64,000 nt of DNA, taken from Levilactobacillus brevis. GTDB taxonomy: Bacteria > Bacillota > Bacilli > Lactobacillales > Lactobacillaceae. The DNA lies in NCBI GenBank assembly GCA_003666485.1, contig CP032931.1, forward strand, positions 2,418,001 to 2,482,000, given 5' to 3'. Made by a program: the position numbers and the translations under genes. Below the pieces are notes generated by a model. It did no database searches, was not told the DNA's origin, and saw nothing but the letters and a program-made list of their open reading frames with translations. Positions 27,069 through 36,514 of this stretch are shown here, piece by piece. Each line of letters opens with the position of its first letter. The stretch's first letter is position 1.

Positions 27069-27251
27069 CTAGATACCCCCTTTAAATTTCTTGATTAGAT
27101 TCTTTGCTTCGTCCAGCGAGTATTCCTGCTCATCAGCTAAAACAATGTTCAGAATTGCTCGTTGGGTAGTAGAAAAGCCGGTACTGTTCACCAGTCCGGC
27201 CTTATCATAGGTAGCCTTGGCCACTCGTTGTTTAGTTTTCGTTGCGGTCAC
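27069..27251 (-). CDS. small protein upstream of the sheath gene
   Basis: 60 residues, MTATKTKQRVAKATYDKAGL. GTG start with AGAGGGTG upstream. It has the PBSX XkdJ-like position but function is not known. It overlaps the preceding gene's end and is one base from the sheath start. Confidence 0.75.
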   Translation of the reverse strand: MTATKTKQRVAKATYDKAGLVNSTGFSTTQRAILNIVLADEQEYSLDEAKNLIKKFKGGI

Positions 27252-27654
27252 TATCCGTCACCCTCTCTTCTTGTTTCATCTTTCGTTGTTTCGGCGTATC
27301 ATCCACAGGCTGGGCCCACAACACGATATTGAAGTCCAATGTCAGCGCCCCATCTACCCGACTAAAGTTGCGATCCCGAATATGGGCGAATTTGGGAAGC
27401 GTCAGAAACTGATAAAAAAGTAGCTCCTCCATTATTTCCATATTCGCATTCGGCTTCTTCGGATTCGGGAAGTAGACCACTTGGTACCCATGAGTCTGTT
27501 TTTGCCGCCCAAAGAGTTCCGGTTGGCTGCGACCGCCGATAGCCGACACGTAAAAAGACGGCTCCTTGAAACCGCCAGTTTGATTCTCGCGATAAACGGG
27601 CACAGCAGGCGCGATAGTCGTTAAAAGCTGTCCGATACGTTCGATAATTGTCAT
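27232..27654 (-). CDS. tail terminator-like protein
   Basis: 140 residues (MTIIERIGQLLTTIAPAVPV, EPSFYVSAIGGRSQPELFGR, GYQVVYFPNPKKPNANMEIM). It resembles the phage tail terminator family placed between head-tail joining proteins and the sheath. It would close the tail tube at the head end. Assignment by position and general fold signature. Confidence 0.78.
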   Translation of the reverse strand: MTIIERIGQLLTTIAPAVPVYRENQTGGFKEPSFYVSAIGGRSQPELFGRQKQTHGYQVVYFPNPKKPNANMEIMEELLFYQFLTLPKFAHIRDRNFSRVDGALTLDFNIVLWAQPVDDTPKQRKMKQEERVTDSDRNEN

Positions 27655-28059
27655 TTACAGCAGCCCCTCCATTGCACTCATAAATCCTGGCGTCAGCAGT
27701 AGTGGTAATTCCCCAGAGATGGCTTCGATAGAGTCGCGTAACATAAAACGTCCCGGAACCCAGCCACCGCCACCGCGAGTACGGTGACCATTCTCAATGA
27801 ATCCGGCATACTCAACGCCGTTATAGAGTTGGAGTGAGATAACCGCACCACTAATGAAGGGCCCGTCAATATTCCAACCTCGCCGTAGGTTACCAGTATC
27901 AACCGGGGTAGAGTTGCTGACACGCCGTTGTGCCTGTACTCCAACCCGTTTAAGCGATTGTTGAAGCTCCGTTTTGAGTTGAGTTGGGTTAGCAGCCTTA
28001 GCCTGAACCTCTTTAGCCCACGCCTGAAATTCATCATCATCAACAGTGTAGAATGCCAT
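27655..28059 (-). CDS. xkdI: HK97 gp10-like / XkdI family protein
   Basis: 134 residues. The core VGVQAQRRVSNSTPVDTGNLRRGW is the signature of the gp10-like head-tail joining family. The start overlaps the preceding gene's end. Confidence 0.86.
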   Translation of the reverse strand: MAFYTVDDDEFQAWAKEVQAKAANPTQLKTELQQSLKRVGVQAQRRVSNSTPVDTGNLRRGWNIDGPFISGAVISLQLYNGVEYAGFIENGHRTRGGGGWVPGRFMLRDSIEAISGELPLLLTPGFMSAMEGLL

Positions 28060-28440
28060 CTACTCCACCTCCTGACTAGCCTTATCATCACGTACCATCG
28101 CCACTTCTTGGTGGCTTACGTACCCGGCATATCCCTTGCTAGCACGCTTGTAATGCGTAGTCTGACCATTTACATCAGTCACATCTACAGTGGCGCCAGC
28201 GGGGATTTTAATGCCATTGCGGATGAGTAACTTGGCATCGTATGCATCGGTACCGAAGAACGTTTGCTCACTGGCCTTGAGACCCTTCAAAATAACTTTC
28301 GCTGGTTCATCCTCGACAATCGTAACAGGCTCCGTATCAATAAACGGGCCATCCTTGACCGTCTTGACACCGGTAATCGTCACCCGGTCAAACCACAGCT
28401 TGGTAAGCTGGTTGCCCATGCGATTAAATGCTGCCTTCAT
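28060..28440 (-). CDS. head-tail connector protein (XkdH-like minor capsid protein)
   Basis: 126 residues (MKAAFNRMGNQLTKLWFDRV, EDEPAKVILKGLKASEQTFF, DAKLLIRNGIKIPAGATVDV). The family forms the neck ring next to gp10-like proteins. Confidence 0.8.
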   Translation of the reverse strand: MKAAFNRMGNQLTKLWFDRVTITGVKTVKDGPFIDTEPVTIVEDEPAKVILKGLKASEQTFFGTDAYDAKLLIRNGIKIPAGATVDVTDVNGQTTHYKRASKGYAGYVSHQEVAMVRDDKASQEVE

Positions 28441-28826
28441 CGCTTCACCACCCGGTATGAGTTCAATTGCGCCACGTAGTTATCGGTCAGCGAGTTCACC
28501 GACTGCAACTCCGCATACACCTCGCCCACCGACTTAAAGGTCACGGACGTGTCACCCTCGCTGAGTGTCTTAACGTCCCCATCTCGGTCGGCTACCGGCG
28601 TGAGTAGCTGATGAGTTGCTAGAAACTGCTGGCACAAGCTCAACACAACTGTGTCAAGCTCAACAGGGAGTCCGGTGACAGGCAGGTGCGTGTAGTTGGC
28701 CATGTCTTGGGCTACTTTATCGAACGCAAACTCCAACATCACCTGATAGCTGGGATTGCTGCCATCATCAGGATTGAGCAGCTTCAATTGCGTTAGTAGT
28801 TCATCTCTCCGTGGATGTTTATCCAT
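28437..28826 (-). CDS. head-tail connector / adaptor (YqbG/DUF3199-like)
   Basis: 129 residues (MDKHPRRDELLTQLKLLNPD, MLEFAFDKVAQDMANYTHLP, ending VAQLNSYRVVKR). A helical adaptor that binds the portal. Its start lies just after the stop of the capsid's second frame. Confidence 0.8.
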   Translation of the reverse strand: MDKHPRRDELLTQLKLLNPDDGSNPSYQVMLEFAFDKVAQDMANYTHLPVTGLPVELDTVVLSLCQQFLATHQLLTPVADRDGDVKTLSEGDTSVTFKSVGEVYAELQSVNSLTDNYVAQLNSYRVVKR

Positions 28827-28840
28827 GTGGATCCCCCCTT

Positions 28841-28971
28841 CTAGTCAGCCGGTACCAGCGCCAACAGGTCAGCCTTCAAGGTTACCCCGTCATGGCTGAT
28901 ACTATTAGCGTCTAGCCAAGCAGTGATATCCGCTACCGTGCTGACACTAGTCGGCTTGTCGGGGGCTACGC
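28841..28971 (-). other. -1 frameshift extension of the major capsid protein
   Basis: The capsid frame ends GAC CCA AAA GCG TAG, containing the heptamer C-CCA-AAA. In the -1 frame translation runs on KSVAPDKPTSVSTVADITAW and ends GVTLKADLLALVPAD, about 45 residues with the look of a HeH/LEM-like domain. This open frame has no start codon of its own: two stops lie just upstream and no ATG, GTG or TTG precedes the domain. A fusion by frameshift is therefore the simplest reading. Confidence 0.7.
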
Positions 28972-29892
28972 TTTTGGGTCGTCTGTGGAAGCCACCTTAT
29001 CAGACGTAACGAACTCGATACCCTTACTCTTGGTGTGAAGTAACAGCACATCATCGTAGGATTGTTCGTAGTACAGGTAGTTACCACTGTTGGCAGCACT
29101 AGGTGCATCGAATCCAACGAAGCTATACTTTTGTGGTGCAATTTGGACACCGTTGTAAATCAAGAACATCTCGATTTGCTTGGCGTCATCCACAGCCTTA
29201 GAGCCCACAGTAAAGTCGAACGCAGTCTGCATCAAGTCAGATGGCACAACCACGATCGTCACATCATCAATGCTGTAGACCGTGCGTTGGACGTTGTTAG
29301 GATCCTTCAAGTTAAGCTCACGGTTCATGGCTTCGGCCCGCTTCAAAATAGCGTTATTCTTAGGCGTCAGGTAAAGTACCCGGTTCTGTTGTGGAATCCG
29401 GGCTTCATCAAAATTGACCATCATGTCATCAAAAGCAGTCAGGATGTTCTTTTCATCAAGTGTATCGGTGTGCAGACCACCATCGGCCGCTGCTACCTTC
29501 TCTTGGTATAGCTTAGAGAACATTTGACGGTCCATTTCTGGCATCTTTTCGTCCAAGTTAAATTGCTTCGTGATGTTGGCGATGGAGACAACCATATTAG
29601 ATTCGTCAATGTCAGATGGGTCAACTAGGGTACTCCAGTAACGTTCATTGGTGAGTTCATAAGAATCCCAATCGTTGGAGTAGTTGGCGTTTGGTTGCGT
29701 GATGGTACGCCGCTTACGGTCCCGACGGCCTTCATCAATCGTCAGACGTGCAACCTTGATATGCTTGGCTCCGTCAAACTTGATAACGCCGTTAGATGGG
29801 GAGTTCCACAAATTGGCAGAGAATAAATGTCCATCGTAGAATGCTTGCTGAATGGCTTGTTGGTAAGCTTCAGCATAGTTAATTGTTGGCAT
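28966..29892 (-). CDS. major capsid protein
   Basis: 308 residues from MPTINYAEAYQQAIQQAFYD. The stretch WNSPSNGVIKFDGAKHIKVA and the DVTIVVVPSDLMQTAFDFTV region fit the XkdG/Gpsp-type HK97-fold capsid that follows a GP20-like scaffold. It is the shell protein. It ends in a slippery sequence that can add a C-terminal domain (separate entry). Confidence 0.88.
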   Translation of the reverse strand: MPTINYAEAYQQAIQQAFYDGHLFSANLWNSPSNGVIKFDGAKHIKVARLTIDEGRRDRKRRTITQPNANYSNDWDSYELTNERYWSTLVDPSDIDESNMVVSIANITKQFNLDEKMPEMDRQMFSKLYQEKVAAADGGLHTDTLDEKNILTAFDDMMVNFDEARIPQQNRVLYLTPKNNAILKRAEAMNRELNLKDPNNVQRTVYSIDDVTIVVVPSDLMQTAFDFTVGSKAVDDAKQIEMFLIYNGVQIAPQKYSFVGFDAPSAANSGNYLYYEQSYDDVLLLHTKSKGIEFVTSDKVASTDDPKA

Positions 29893-29910
29893 AGTTTTTC
29901 CTTCTTTCTG

Positions 29911-30450
29911 TTATTTAAACGCATCGACTAGGGTTTGAACCTGGTCAGAATCATCTGAGCCTTGGCCACCAGCAGGATTGTAATTGGTCTGCTTGCCACC
30001 ATCGAATAAATAGCCGTCCGACTTCCGAAGTGCGCTGAGTTGGTCATCTAAGCCCTCTAGCTTGCCGTCATCGGTGAGCTTGACCTTATCCATATCGAGT
30101 AGCCCCTCCACAGCTTTAGGATTGCGTGCCTTGGCACCCGTAAGTGCCGTAGCCAGCGCCCCGTTCAGTTTGGTCTGACTCAATTGGCTGGTCAGGTTCT
30201 CCGTGTCAGTCTTGTACTTATCCTGAAGTTCGGTCAGCTGCTTAGACAAGCCTTCGTTGTCGCCGGCGTCTTTCTTCAGCGACTTGATATCCTTGTCACG
30301 ATCGGCAATCTGAGTCTTGAGGCTCTCAGTTTCAGTCGTCAATTCGGCCAACTGTGACTTCGAGGCTTCCACGTCCTTACCATGCTCAGCCATAATGGCA
30401 TCAATCTGATCATCTTCCAGCTTCAAACCTTTTAAAAATTCTCGTTTCAT
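29911..30450 (-). CDS. capsid scaffold protein (GP20 family)
   Basis: 179 residues from MKREFLKGLKLEDDQIDAIM. Long coiled coil (LTTETESLKTQIADRDKDIK) and acidic C-terminus, as in phage minor structural GP20/scaffold proteins placed just before the capsid gene. The Met chosen leaves room for the AGAGGG site. Confidence 0.88.
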   Translation of the reverse strand: MKREFLKGLKLEDDQIDAIMAEHGKDVEASKSQLAELTTETESLKTQIADRDKDIKSLKKDAGDNEGLSKQLTELQDKYKTDTENLTSQLSQTKLNGALATALTGAKARNPKAVEGLLDMDKVKLTDDGKLEGLDDQLSALRKSDGYLFDGGKQTNYNPAGGQGSDDSDQVQTLVDAFK

Positions 30451-30576
30451 TTCAAACATCCCTCTCTCGCTAGATTTACGTGGAGCGACCACGAATTGAG
30501 GCAAAACAAAAAGCAGTTTTACGTCATGCTAAGGACAATCAGAGCACAAAAATAGCACTCAGTGACTCACTGGGTG

Positions 30577-30741
30577 CTAGTAAATTCTATCTGTTAAGTT
30601 AGGCTTATAGGGATTTCCGTTTTTCAAACACTCCTGAATCTTTTCATACTCTTTCTGACCCGAGAGAATCATATTTGGGAAGTATTCCTTGAAACGCTCA
30701 AAGTACCGGTCTTCCATCTCAAACAATGTCGGTTTATCCAA
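30577..30741 (-). CDS. small protein after the MuF toxin-like gene, candidate immunity protein
   Basis: 54 residues, MDKPTLFEMEDRYFERFKEY. TTG start with GGAGGAG 6 nt upstream, a site placed inside the last codons of the MuF gene. An earlier TTG in the same frame lacks a site. It is acidic/aromatic with no membrane segment and is not recognised as a family. In MuF polymorphic toxin systems the gene directly downstream usually encodes the antidote. That role is inferred from position. Confidence 0.6.
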   Translation of the reverse strand: MDKPTLFEMEDRYFERFKEYFPNMILSGQKEYEKIQECLKNGNPYKPNLTDRIY

Positions 30742-30742
30742 T

Positions 30743-32653
30743 TTAAACTCCTCCGTTCGCAATATCGTCAACCATTTTTAGATACACATTATACGCACTG
30801 GGGAAATACTCTTTGATTTTCTTCAAAGATGCAGGATTATTTATTGAGGCGCTGGTCATTTCTGCAAATGCTTCGTGTACTTGCCCCACGTCACGCTTAT
30901 AGTAGTCTTTCCCGTGACCCATAGTGATCCAGACGTCACCACCAGTTGCTGCATTGATCATATCAGAAACATCACCAAATTCGCGATTCTTTTTGAGGCC
31001 CTCTTCGCTAAACTCACTTTCCTTGAATTCAAATTCACTCCGTCTTTCCTTCAGTGATTTAATGACCACATTTTTAATATCCGACCCTGTTAGCGCATTG
31101 GCTTTACTACTAAACGTAACTCTCTCGCCCTGATAAGTACCAGCTGAGGTAGTTGGGTCAAATTGAAGCTCATGTACATCTTCCAAGTCACTGATAGCAA
31201 TGTTTTTTACCATCTCATTTTCCAGCTTCTCAAGATAGTTAGCAAAGTCATTGTTTAGAGCACTCTTAAAACCGTACTTAACATTCTCACTTATGTTGAT
31301 GGAACCGTGTGAAGCTAAATCGTCAATTGCATGACCAAATTCATGAAAATATAAATCATATTTATTTCTGACTTTATCTTTACCTGCGGCGTACAAGGCT
31401 CCTTTGTCCAGCTTGACCGATTTTTCCGTAGGCAAATAAAATGATTCACCATCATCATTAATTGTATCAAGTTTCATGTCATTTGAATACTTTTGCCACA
31501 TTTTCTTGATGTTCTTCGGTGTAGCACTGAGAATATTTTCAAGGTCCGTGACTGCTTCTGCATTGTTCAGCTTATCTTGAATCTGCGTATTGACCAGCGG
31601 CCCTAGTGGAATTGTGTTTTGAACAACAAGCTTTTTCCACTCGTCGAACTTAACGTCTTTGACCATCTTTCCTTTACCAGTCTCAGGGTCCCGCGACCAG
31701 CGTTCGGTGATATCCGGTAAGTCATCGATGTAAGGAACTGTCGTACACCGACAGTACGGATGAATTAATGGATAATTGATGCCGTCCTTCCGCTCTGCCA
31801 GTTTGAATTTCCGACCATCTAGTCGTCCACAGGTGTCACAAGTGTGGGACTCTAGGGTAGCCATGTACTCGTACCGCTCAATTTCGTTCTCTTCGTAGCC
31901 CTGAGCCGCCGCTTCTTCAGCTATGTGGCCCATCTCGGAAGTAACCAGCCTGTGTACATTGGACTTCTTAAACCCCCGAAACTTGGCGTGAAACAATTGA
32001 CTAGCTTTGCGAGGTCCATAGCCCATCAGCGTACTTGTGAGTACCGAATCTCGCAGCATCTTCGGTAAATCCTGCTGGTAGTTCTTCCAGATACGCTTTG
32101 AGAAATCCTTGCCATCCTTACCCCATGGATTTGAAACCACCATTTTAAGCTGTGCTTCATTAAAGTGGGCAAAGTTGGCTGTGAAGGCCCCTTTGGACGC
32201 CTGAACATTGTAGTTGGTCCGCATATAGGTATCGTCAAACTGCTTGGCCAACCCATTTCGCATCCTGTCAGTCTCTCGACTAGCGTAAGGCTGAGCAACT
32301 TGCCGCAACTGCTGTTCTAGGTCTTGAAGGCGGGCGACCCGACTACGGTAGTACTCTTTGTCTAGTCGGTCGGGGTAACGACCCTTCTTAGCATTGCGTT
32401 CAAACCGTTCAAGCGTCATCCCCCAGTTCTGAGAATTAACACCTGCCAAGTCGTCAACTGCCTCGTCCCTGGTCATCCCTTGGTTATTAGCGTACTTAAC
32501 GTACCATTTCTCCATCTCGGCGTGTAACTCACGGTACATGCCATTGAGTTCAGGCTGCAGAGCCTTTTCATAGTCCTCGGCATTCTTGATTTCTCTGGCC
32601 TTAACTTGGAGGTGGCGCCGCTCCCAGTACTTCTCGGTGCTAGCTTTCGTCAT
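30743..32653 (-). CDS. MuF / SPP1 gp7-like head protein with C-terminal metallopeptidase-like domain
   Basis: 636 residues. The N-terminal half is the SPP1 gp7/MuF minor head domain with ESHTCDTCGRLDGRKF and the closing HPYCRCTTVPY (about residues 296-305). The second half is not needed for head assembly and differs between phages. Here it holds YFHEFGHAIDDLASHG (HExxH zinc-peptidase motif at about residue 435) and, later, VHEAFAEMTSASINN, whose glutamate could be the third ligand (about residue 593). MuF proteins with variable toxin domains are a known polymorphic toxin class of temperate phages. CRISPR spacer 2 matches codons for about residues 519-530. Confidence 0.88.
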   Translation of the reverse strand: MTKASTEKYWERRHLQVKAREIKNAEDYEKALQPELNGMYRELHAEMEKWYVKYANNQGMTRDEAVDDLAGVNSQNWGMTLERFERNAKKGRYPDRLDKEYYRSRVARLQDLEQQLRQVAQPYASRETDRMRNGLAKQFDDTYMRTNYNVQASKGAFTANFAHFNEAQLKMVVSNPWGKDGKDFSKRIWKNYQQDLPKMLRDSVLTSTLMGYGPRKASQLFHAKFRGFKKSNVHRLVTSEMGHIAEEAAAQGYEENEIERYEYMATLESHTCDTCGRLDGRKFKLAERKDGINYPLIHPYCRCTTVPYIDDLPDITERWSRDPETGKGKMVKDVKFDEWKKLVVQNTIPLGPLVNTQIQDKLNNAEAVTDLENILSATPKNIKKMWQKYSNDMKLDTINDDGESFYLPTEKSVKLDKGALYAAGKDKVRNKYDLYFHEFGHAIDDLASHGSINISENVKYGFKSALNNDFANYLEKLENEMVKNIAISDLEDVHELQFDPTTSAGTYQGERVTFSSKANALTGSDIKNVVIKSLKERRSEFEFKESEFSEEGLKKNREFGDVSDMINAATGGDVWITMGHGKDYYKRDVGQVHEAFAEMTSASINNPASLKKIKEYFPSAYNVYLKMVDDIANGGV

Positions 32654-34061
32654 CGTCCTCACCGCCTAAATCATCAATGGCATCGGGATTAGCATAACCG
32701 TCGCGCTTCACAATATCGTCTTGCCGGTCTTGAAGTTCCTGCTGTGGATCATCCACAATCGGATTGGACTTGGCAATCGCTTCGTCACTAGAATATTGAG
32801 CAAGTTGGGCCACAATCTGTGCTTGCTCCAAGTCGTTCTGGATAGCAGTTCGCGTCCAAGTCTGATTAATCTTGCGACCGTCAGCGTCAGGTACCTTTAA
32901 CCACGTCAGAATGGCTCGAACCAGCTCAGTAAGGGCGTCCCGGAAGTAAGATTCAGTGATAGACGCTTTAAGTTCTAAGTGGCCGTATAGGGCCCGAATA
33001 GCTGTTCCTGACGCATTGCCAATCTCTTTGAAGTCTACTGGGTTAATCCCTTGAGCTTCAACGAATAGGTCTGACTTGGTGACTTCCAGCAGCGTATTAC
33101 GGGCTTCCACAGGAATATCAATCGTTAGCTTATCCACACCCGACTTATCGCCGGTACCAACGCTATCCATCTTGATAGCATGGTCTTCTTTCAACGCCTT
33201 CATGAAGCCAGATAGTGACTCACCACCATAGTTAGTGAGCACCAGGATAACCTGCTGAATATCGTCAACGTCATTCACAAAACCGTTATAGACGTTATCG
33301 TAGACGTCAATCAAGCCCTTGTACTTCAGTAGTTCAGGCCGCTGGTACTTATTCTTGGGAAAGGCAATGAATGGGATTCGGCCTAGCTGATGAGTTAGTA
33401 CCGCTCCGGTGCCCATCTCATCCCCGCTAGTCACATCATAGAGAGTGAAGCGGTCATCATAGAGTGTTAGGTCACTATAGTCCGGCATTTCAGACTTAAA
33501 CACCGTCACGTCCTTGTCCGTCCAATATTCATGCACTTTAAAGAACTTGCCGGTCTCGGGATTAAGCTGCTTGTAGCTTCGTCTCAGGGCCAGTAGCTTA
33601 CGGTCTAAGTCACTTGAATAGATGGGAACCACCTGATCAGGTGGCACGATACCGTATCGGAACTGGCCGCTGTCATCAATCCAGTAGTGTAACCAAGCAA
33701 TCCCGGCATTTGAGGCGTCCACCACCATCTGATTAAGACGGAGGTTGAAGTTATCGCCTAACGCGTCCTTAATCTTATCGTTAAGTGTCTCATCTTCCAC
33801 ATCAATGGTCGGTGGTACCGTAGCCACGTAGCCAGCTTCCTGGTCAACTAAAAGTTGGTGGAAGTTGCTGCTGACCCGGTTGTCGGCCCGGCGTAGTGGC
33901 TCGTCTTTGCCTGATTCATTGAGCTTAGACTCACCGTTGTTACGGTTCGTGATGTCGTTCTTGTTGAAGTAGTACTTAAGCGACTTGTCGAACTGGTTAG
34001 CAAACTTAATTCGCCGGCCATCGGTGTTCTTTAGTAGTTGTTTCATCAACTTTACTTCCAT
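32640..34061 (-). CDS. portal protein (SPP1 gp6-like)
   Basis: 473 residues. Portal signatures: DNRVSSNFHQLLVDQEAGYV, AGIAWLHYWIDDSGQFRYGI, and VYNGFVNDVDDIQQVILVLT. It forms the dodecameric DNA channel and packaging motor base. The start overlaps the end of terL and has GGAGG 9 nt upstream. The acidic C-terminus (DLGGEDDDES) overlaps the MuF start. Confidence 0.92.
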   Translation of the reverse strand: MEVKLMKQLLKNTDGRRIKFANQFDKSLKYYFNKNDITNRNNGESKLNESGKDEPLRRADNRVSSNFHQLLVDQEAGYVATVPPTIDVEDETLNDKIKDALGDNFNLRLNQMVVDASNAGIAWLHYWIDDSGQFRYGIVPPDQVVPIYSSDLDRKLLALRRSYKQLNPETGKFFKVHEYWTDKDVTVFKSEMPDYSDLTLYDDRFTLYDVTSGDEMGTGAVLTHQLGRIPFIAFPKNKYQRPELLKYKGLIDVYDNVYNGFVNDVDDIQQVILVLTNYGGESLSGFMKALKEDHAIKMDSVGTGDKSGVDKLTIDIPVEARNTLLEVTKSDLFVEAQGINPVDFKEIGNASGTAIRALYGHLELKASITESYFRDALTELVRAILTWLKVPDADGRKINQTWTRTAIQNDLEQAQIVAQLAQYSSDEAIAKSNPIVDDPQQELQDRQDDIVKRDGYANPDAIDDLGGEDDDES

Positions 34062-35305
34062 GGTCTGAAACCTCCCTTCCTCATCAATGATTCAAGTTCA
34101 TATCTGGTTTTATCAATTGAGTGGTCGTTGCCGTCAGGGTAGCCCGCCCGGAAGTTGCCGTTGGGGTCCCGCGCTAACTCGTAGCTGGTAAATTCTCTGG
34201 CAGTGTTCGGGCACCGTACCGGGTCAATCACAATCTCACGTAAATCCTGTAACCATTTGAATCCATGCTCACGACTACCAGGCCCTTTGCGGGCACCGAC
34301 TACATTTAGTCCGTAGTCTCGGAACTCAGCAATGGTACGGGGTTCGGCGGAGTCAGCAGTAATAATTTCGTTCATTGGATTAAGCTTCTTGATAGCTGTC
34401 ACTGCCTCTCTGTTGGTCATGCCGACCTGATAAATTTCATTAAAAAGAAAGACCCGGCGTCTTGCCGCGTCCCAGTATGCATCCCCATAGGCGAGTGGAT
34501 CGCGGGCGAACCCAAAGTCCATACCGTGATAGATTTTATCGAAGTGAGAGATTTCTTTATCGGTAATTTCGCGGATAGTTAGGTTGTTGAAGACCTCGGC
34601 ACCCGTCCCAGTGACCTCGCCTAAATATTCGTGAGCGTAAGCCTTGGGATTATCCTTTTTGAGTTGTTCAGCATCGGCTAAGAATTCCTTGCCCAGCCAG
34701 CTTCTTGGTACTGACAAGTAATCAGATGTGTGTACCAAAGTATCTTTGCGGCGGCCTTGCTCCTCACGAGCTTGATTGACCCAATTATTAACGCTGGCCG
34801 GTGGGTTATAGGAGTAGAAGGTCAGAATATCCGAGCCGCCCCGGTTAAGTGATTGGTTGATATTCCGAATTTCTTTCCAGCCTTTGAAATCTGCCACTTC
34901 TTCAAAGTGCTTGTACTTCGTGTACCCATGCCGGAACTTCTGTGACTTAATTTTCTCTGGCTTGTCAGCACCCTTGAACCGTATCTGCTGGCCAGTAGGG
35001 ATGTAAGTCAGCTGCATCGGGCTCACTGAGTCCGCCCACAGATGAGAGACGCCGAGCGTGTCAATCGCCCATAAGTATTGGTCATAGACTGACTCCCGCA
35101 AGTTAGAAGCATACCGCCGCATGACTACCGCGTTGGCGTCCGTGTCTTTCATGATACCTAAGACGATTTCAAGCGAAATAAAAGAGGACTTGGTACTACC
35201 CCGTCCCCCAGAAAGCCAGTAATTTGAATGTAAGCGGTGCTTGATATCTTGGTGCAGCTGGTAGAAGCTTGGCGCCATGGAGTGAGCAAGGCTGATTTTA
35301 GCCAT
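34052..35305 (-). CDS. terL: terminase large subunit (PBSX family)
   Basis: 417 residues from MAKISLAHSMAPSFYQLHQD. ATPase P-loop GGRGSTKSSF near residue 30, then the nuclease half with GMDFGFARDPLAYGDAYWD and ADSAEPRTIAEFRDYGLNVV. It cuts and pumps phage DNA into heads. It starts inside the end of terS. Confidence 0.95.
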   Translation of the reverse strand: MAKISLAHSMAPSFYQLHQDIKHRLHSNYWLSGGRGSTKSSFISLEIVLGIMKDTDANAVVMRRYASNLRESVYDQYLWAIDTLGVSHLWADSVSPMQLTYIPTGQQIRFKGADKPEKIKSQKFRHGYTKYKHFEEVADFKGWKEIRNINQSLNRGGSDILTFYSYNPPASVNNWVNQAREEQGRRKDTLVHTSDYLSVPRSWLGKEFLADAEQLKKDNPKAYAHEYLGEVTGTGAEVFNNLTIREITDKEISHFDKIYHGMDFGFARDPLAYGDAYWDAARRRVFLFNEIYQVGMTNREAVTAIKKLNPMNEIITADSAEPRTIAEFRDYGLNVVGARKGPGSREHGFKWLQDLREIVIDPVRCPNTAREFTSYELARDPNGNFRAGYPDGNDHSIDKTRYELESLMRKGGFRPWK

Positions 35306-35732
35306 TGTCATCACTCCCAGCGGGGATGTCGTCAGTAATCTGTACGGGACCAACAGTAGCGGTTACGTCGCGCTTCTCCGTCCACATAGCAAGGCGCTTA
35401 CCGAGAAGTTCAGCCGCTTTAACCCGATCCTTGGCACCAACTTCCACATCGGTATAAATTCCCTTAGCCGTAGCCACCGACTCGGTCTCCTCACCACGCA
35501 TGGTTGCGGTGAGGTACTCTAGGATTTCCTGCTGGTCAGCAATCTTTCCGTCAGAAATCTCTTTTAACCGAGATTCGATGTAAGAAGCAATTGCAGGTTT
35601 TTGCAAGTTCTCAGCACCAATTGAGTGGGCGCTTCGCTTCGCATAACCCGCTAGTTCAGCGGCCTGCGTTGCATTACCGCTAATAACGTATTCGTCAGCA
35701 AATTTCTGTTGCTTTACTGTTAGTTTCTGCAT
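35298..35732 (-). CDS. terS: terminase small subunit
   Basis: 144 residues from MQKLTVKQQKFADEYVISGN. The N-terminal helix-turn-helix (ATQAAELAGYAKRSAHSIGA) is the DNA-recognition domain of PBSX-type small terminases. AGGAGG precedes the chosen ATG. It is the first gene of the late operon, behind the promoter at 35810-35838. Confidence 0.93.
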   Translation of the reverse strand: MQKLTVKQQKFADEYVISGNATQAAELAGYAKRSAHSIGAENLQKPAIASYIESRLKEISDGKIADQQEILEYLTATMRGEETESVATAKGIYTDVEVGAKDRVKAAELLGKRLAMWTEKRDVTATVGPVQITDDIPAGSDDNG

Positions 35733-35809
35733 TTTGCAGACCTCCTTTCGACTATTTCCTCTCAAGCTTTCTAAGTAATTCTTTTTCACATGTGTGTTAA
35801 AATTAAACT

Positions 35810-35838
35810 TAAATATATAAATAACAGGTAGGTGTCAA
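35810..35838 (-). promoter_or_regulatory. probable late promoter upstream of terS
   Basis: Minus-strand TTGACA, 17 nt, TATTTA, overlapping the first codons of the divergent plus-strand gene. The late genes need their own promoter because a terminator and that gene separate them from the RinA-type activator gene. Confidence 0.55.
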
Positions 35839-36514
35839 TTATCCTTATCGACTATGAAAATGATCCTCAAATCGTTTTAACTGAAATGCTCAGCAAAATT
35901 GCATCCGGGGATTTCAAGTACGGTCTAATGTACATGGCTCCCCTCACTAGGGAGAAGGCGAGTGCTCAAATAGATGCTCTGCACACAATTACCGAAGAAC
36001 AGTTAGTGACTGATGTTGACTTATTGGAGGATGATAACGGAACTAATCTCAGTATATCTCCCAACTCACATCTCACTCCTGCAGGTCAATCAATTTTCAA
36101 CCCACTAAAGCTACAGGGGAAAATCAGTGACCAAATTATTCAGCTATTAGATGCTGTGGATGAAGAGACGCTTGGAAAAATAACGGGAATTTGCTTCAAC
36201 TACGCTACTTTTCCGCCAGCACTAGCCACAGTGATTGATGAAGAATACATTTCAGGAATCGACAAGTATCAAGGTAGTAACACTGTCACACTTTTTTTTA
36301 AGGCTCGTCCCTCAATAACTGACAAGGGATACAACTTCATAAATATGCAAAAGGAAAGGACTAATTCTGTGACAACTAACATTATCTCAAATTCAAACAA
36401 CGCTAATTTAATGAGCGGAGACCATCAAGTACAAAAGAACACCAATACTTACAGCTTTGAACAAGCTGCCAAACAGGACCTAGCAGATTTTGAAAAATAT
36501 ATTAACCCCAATTG

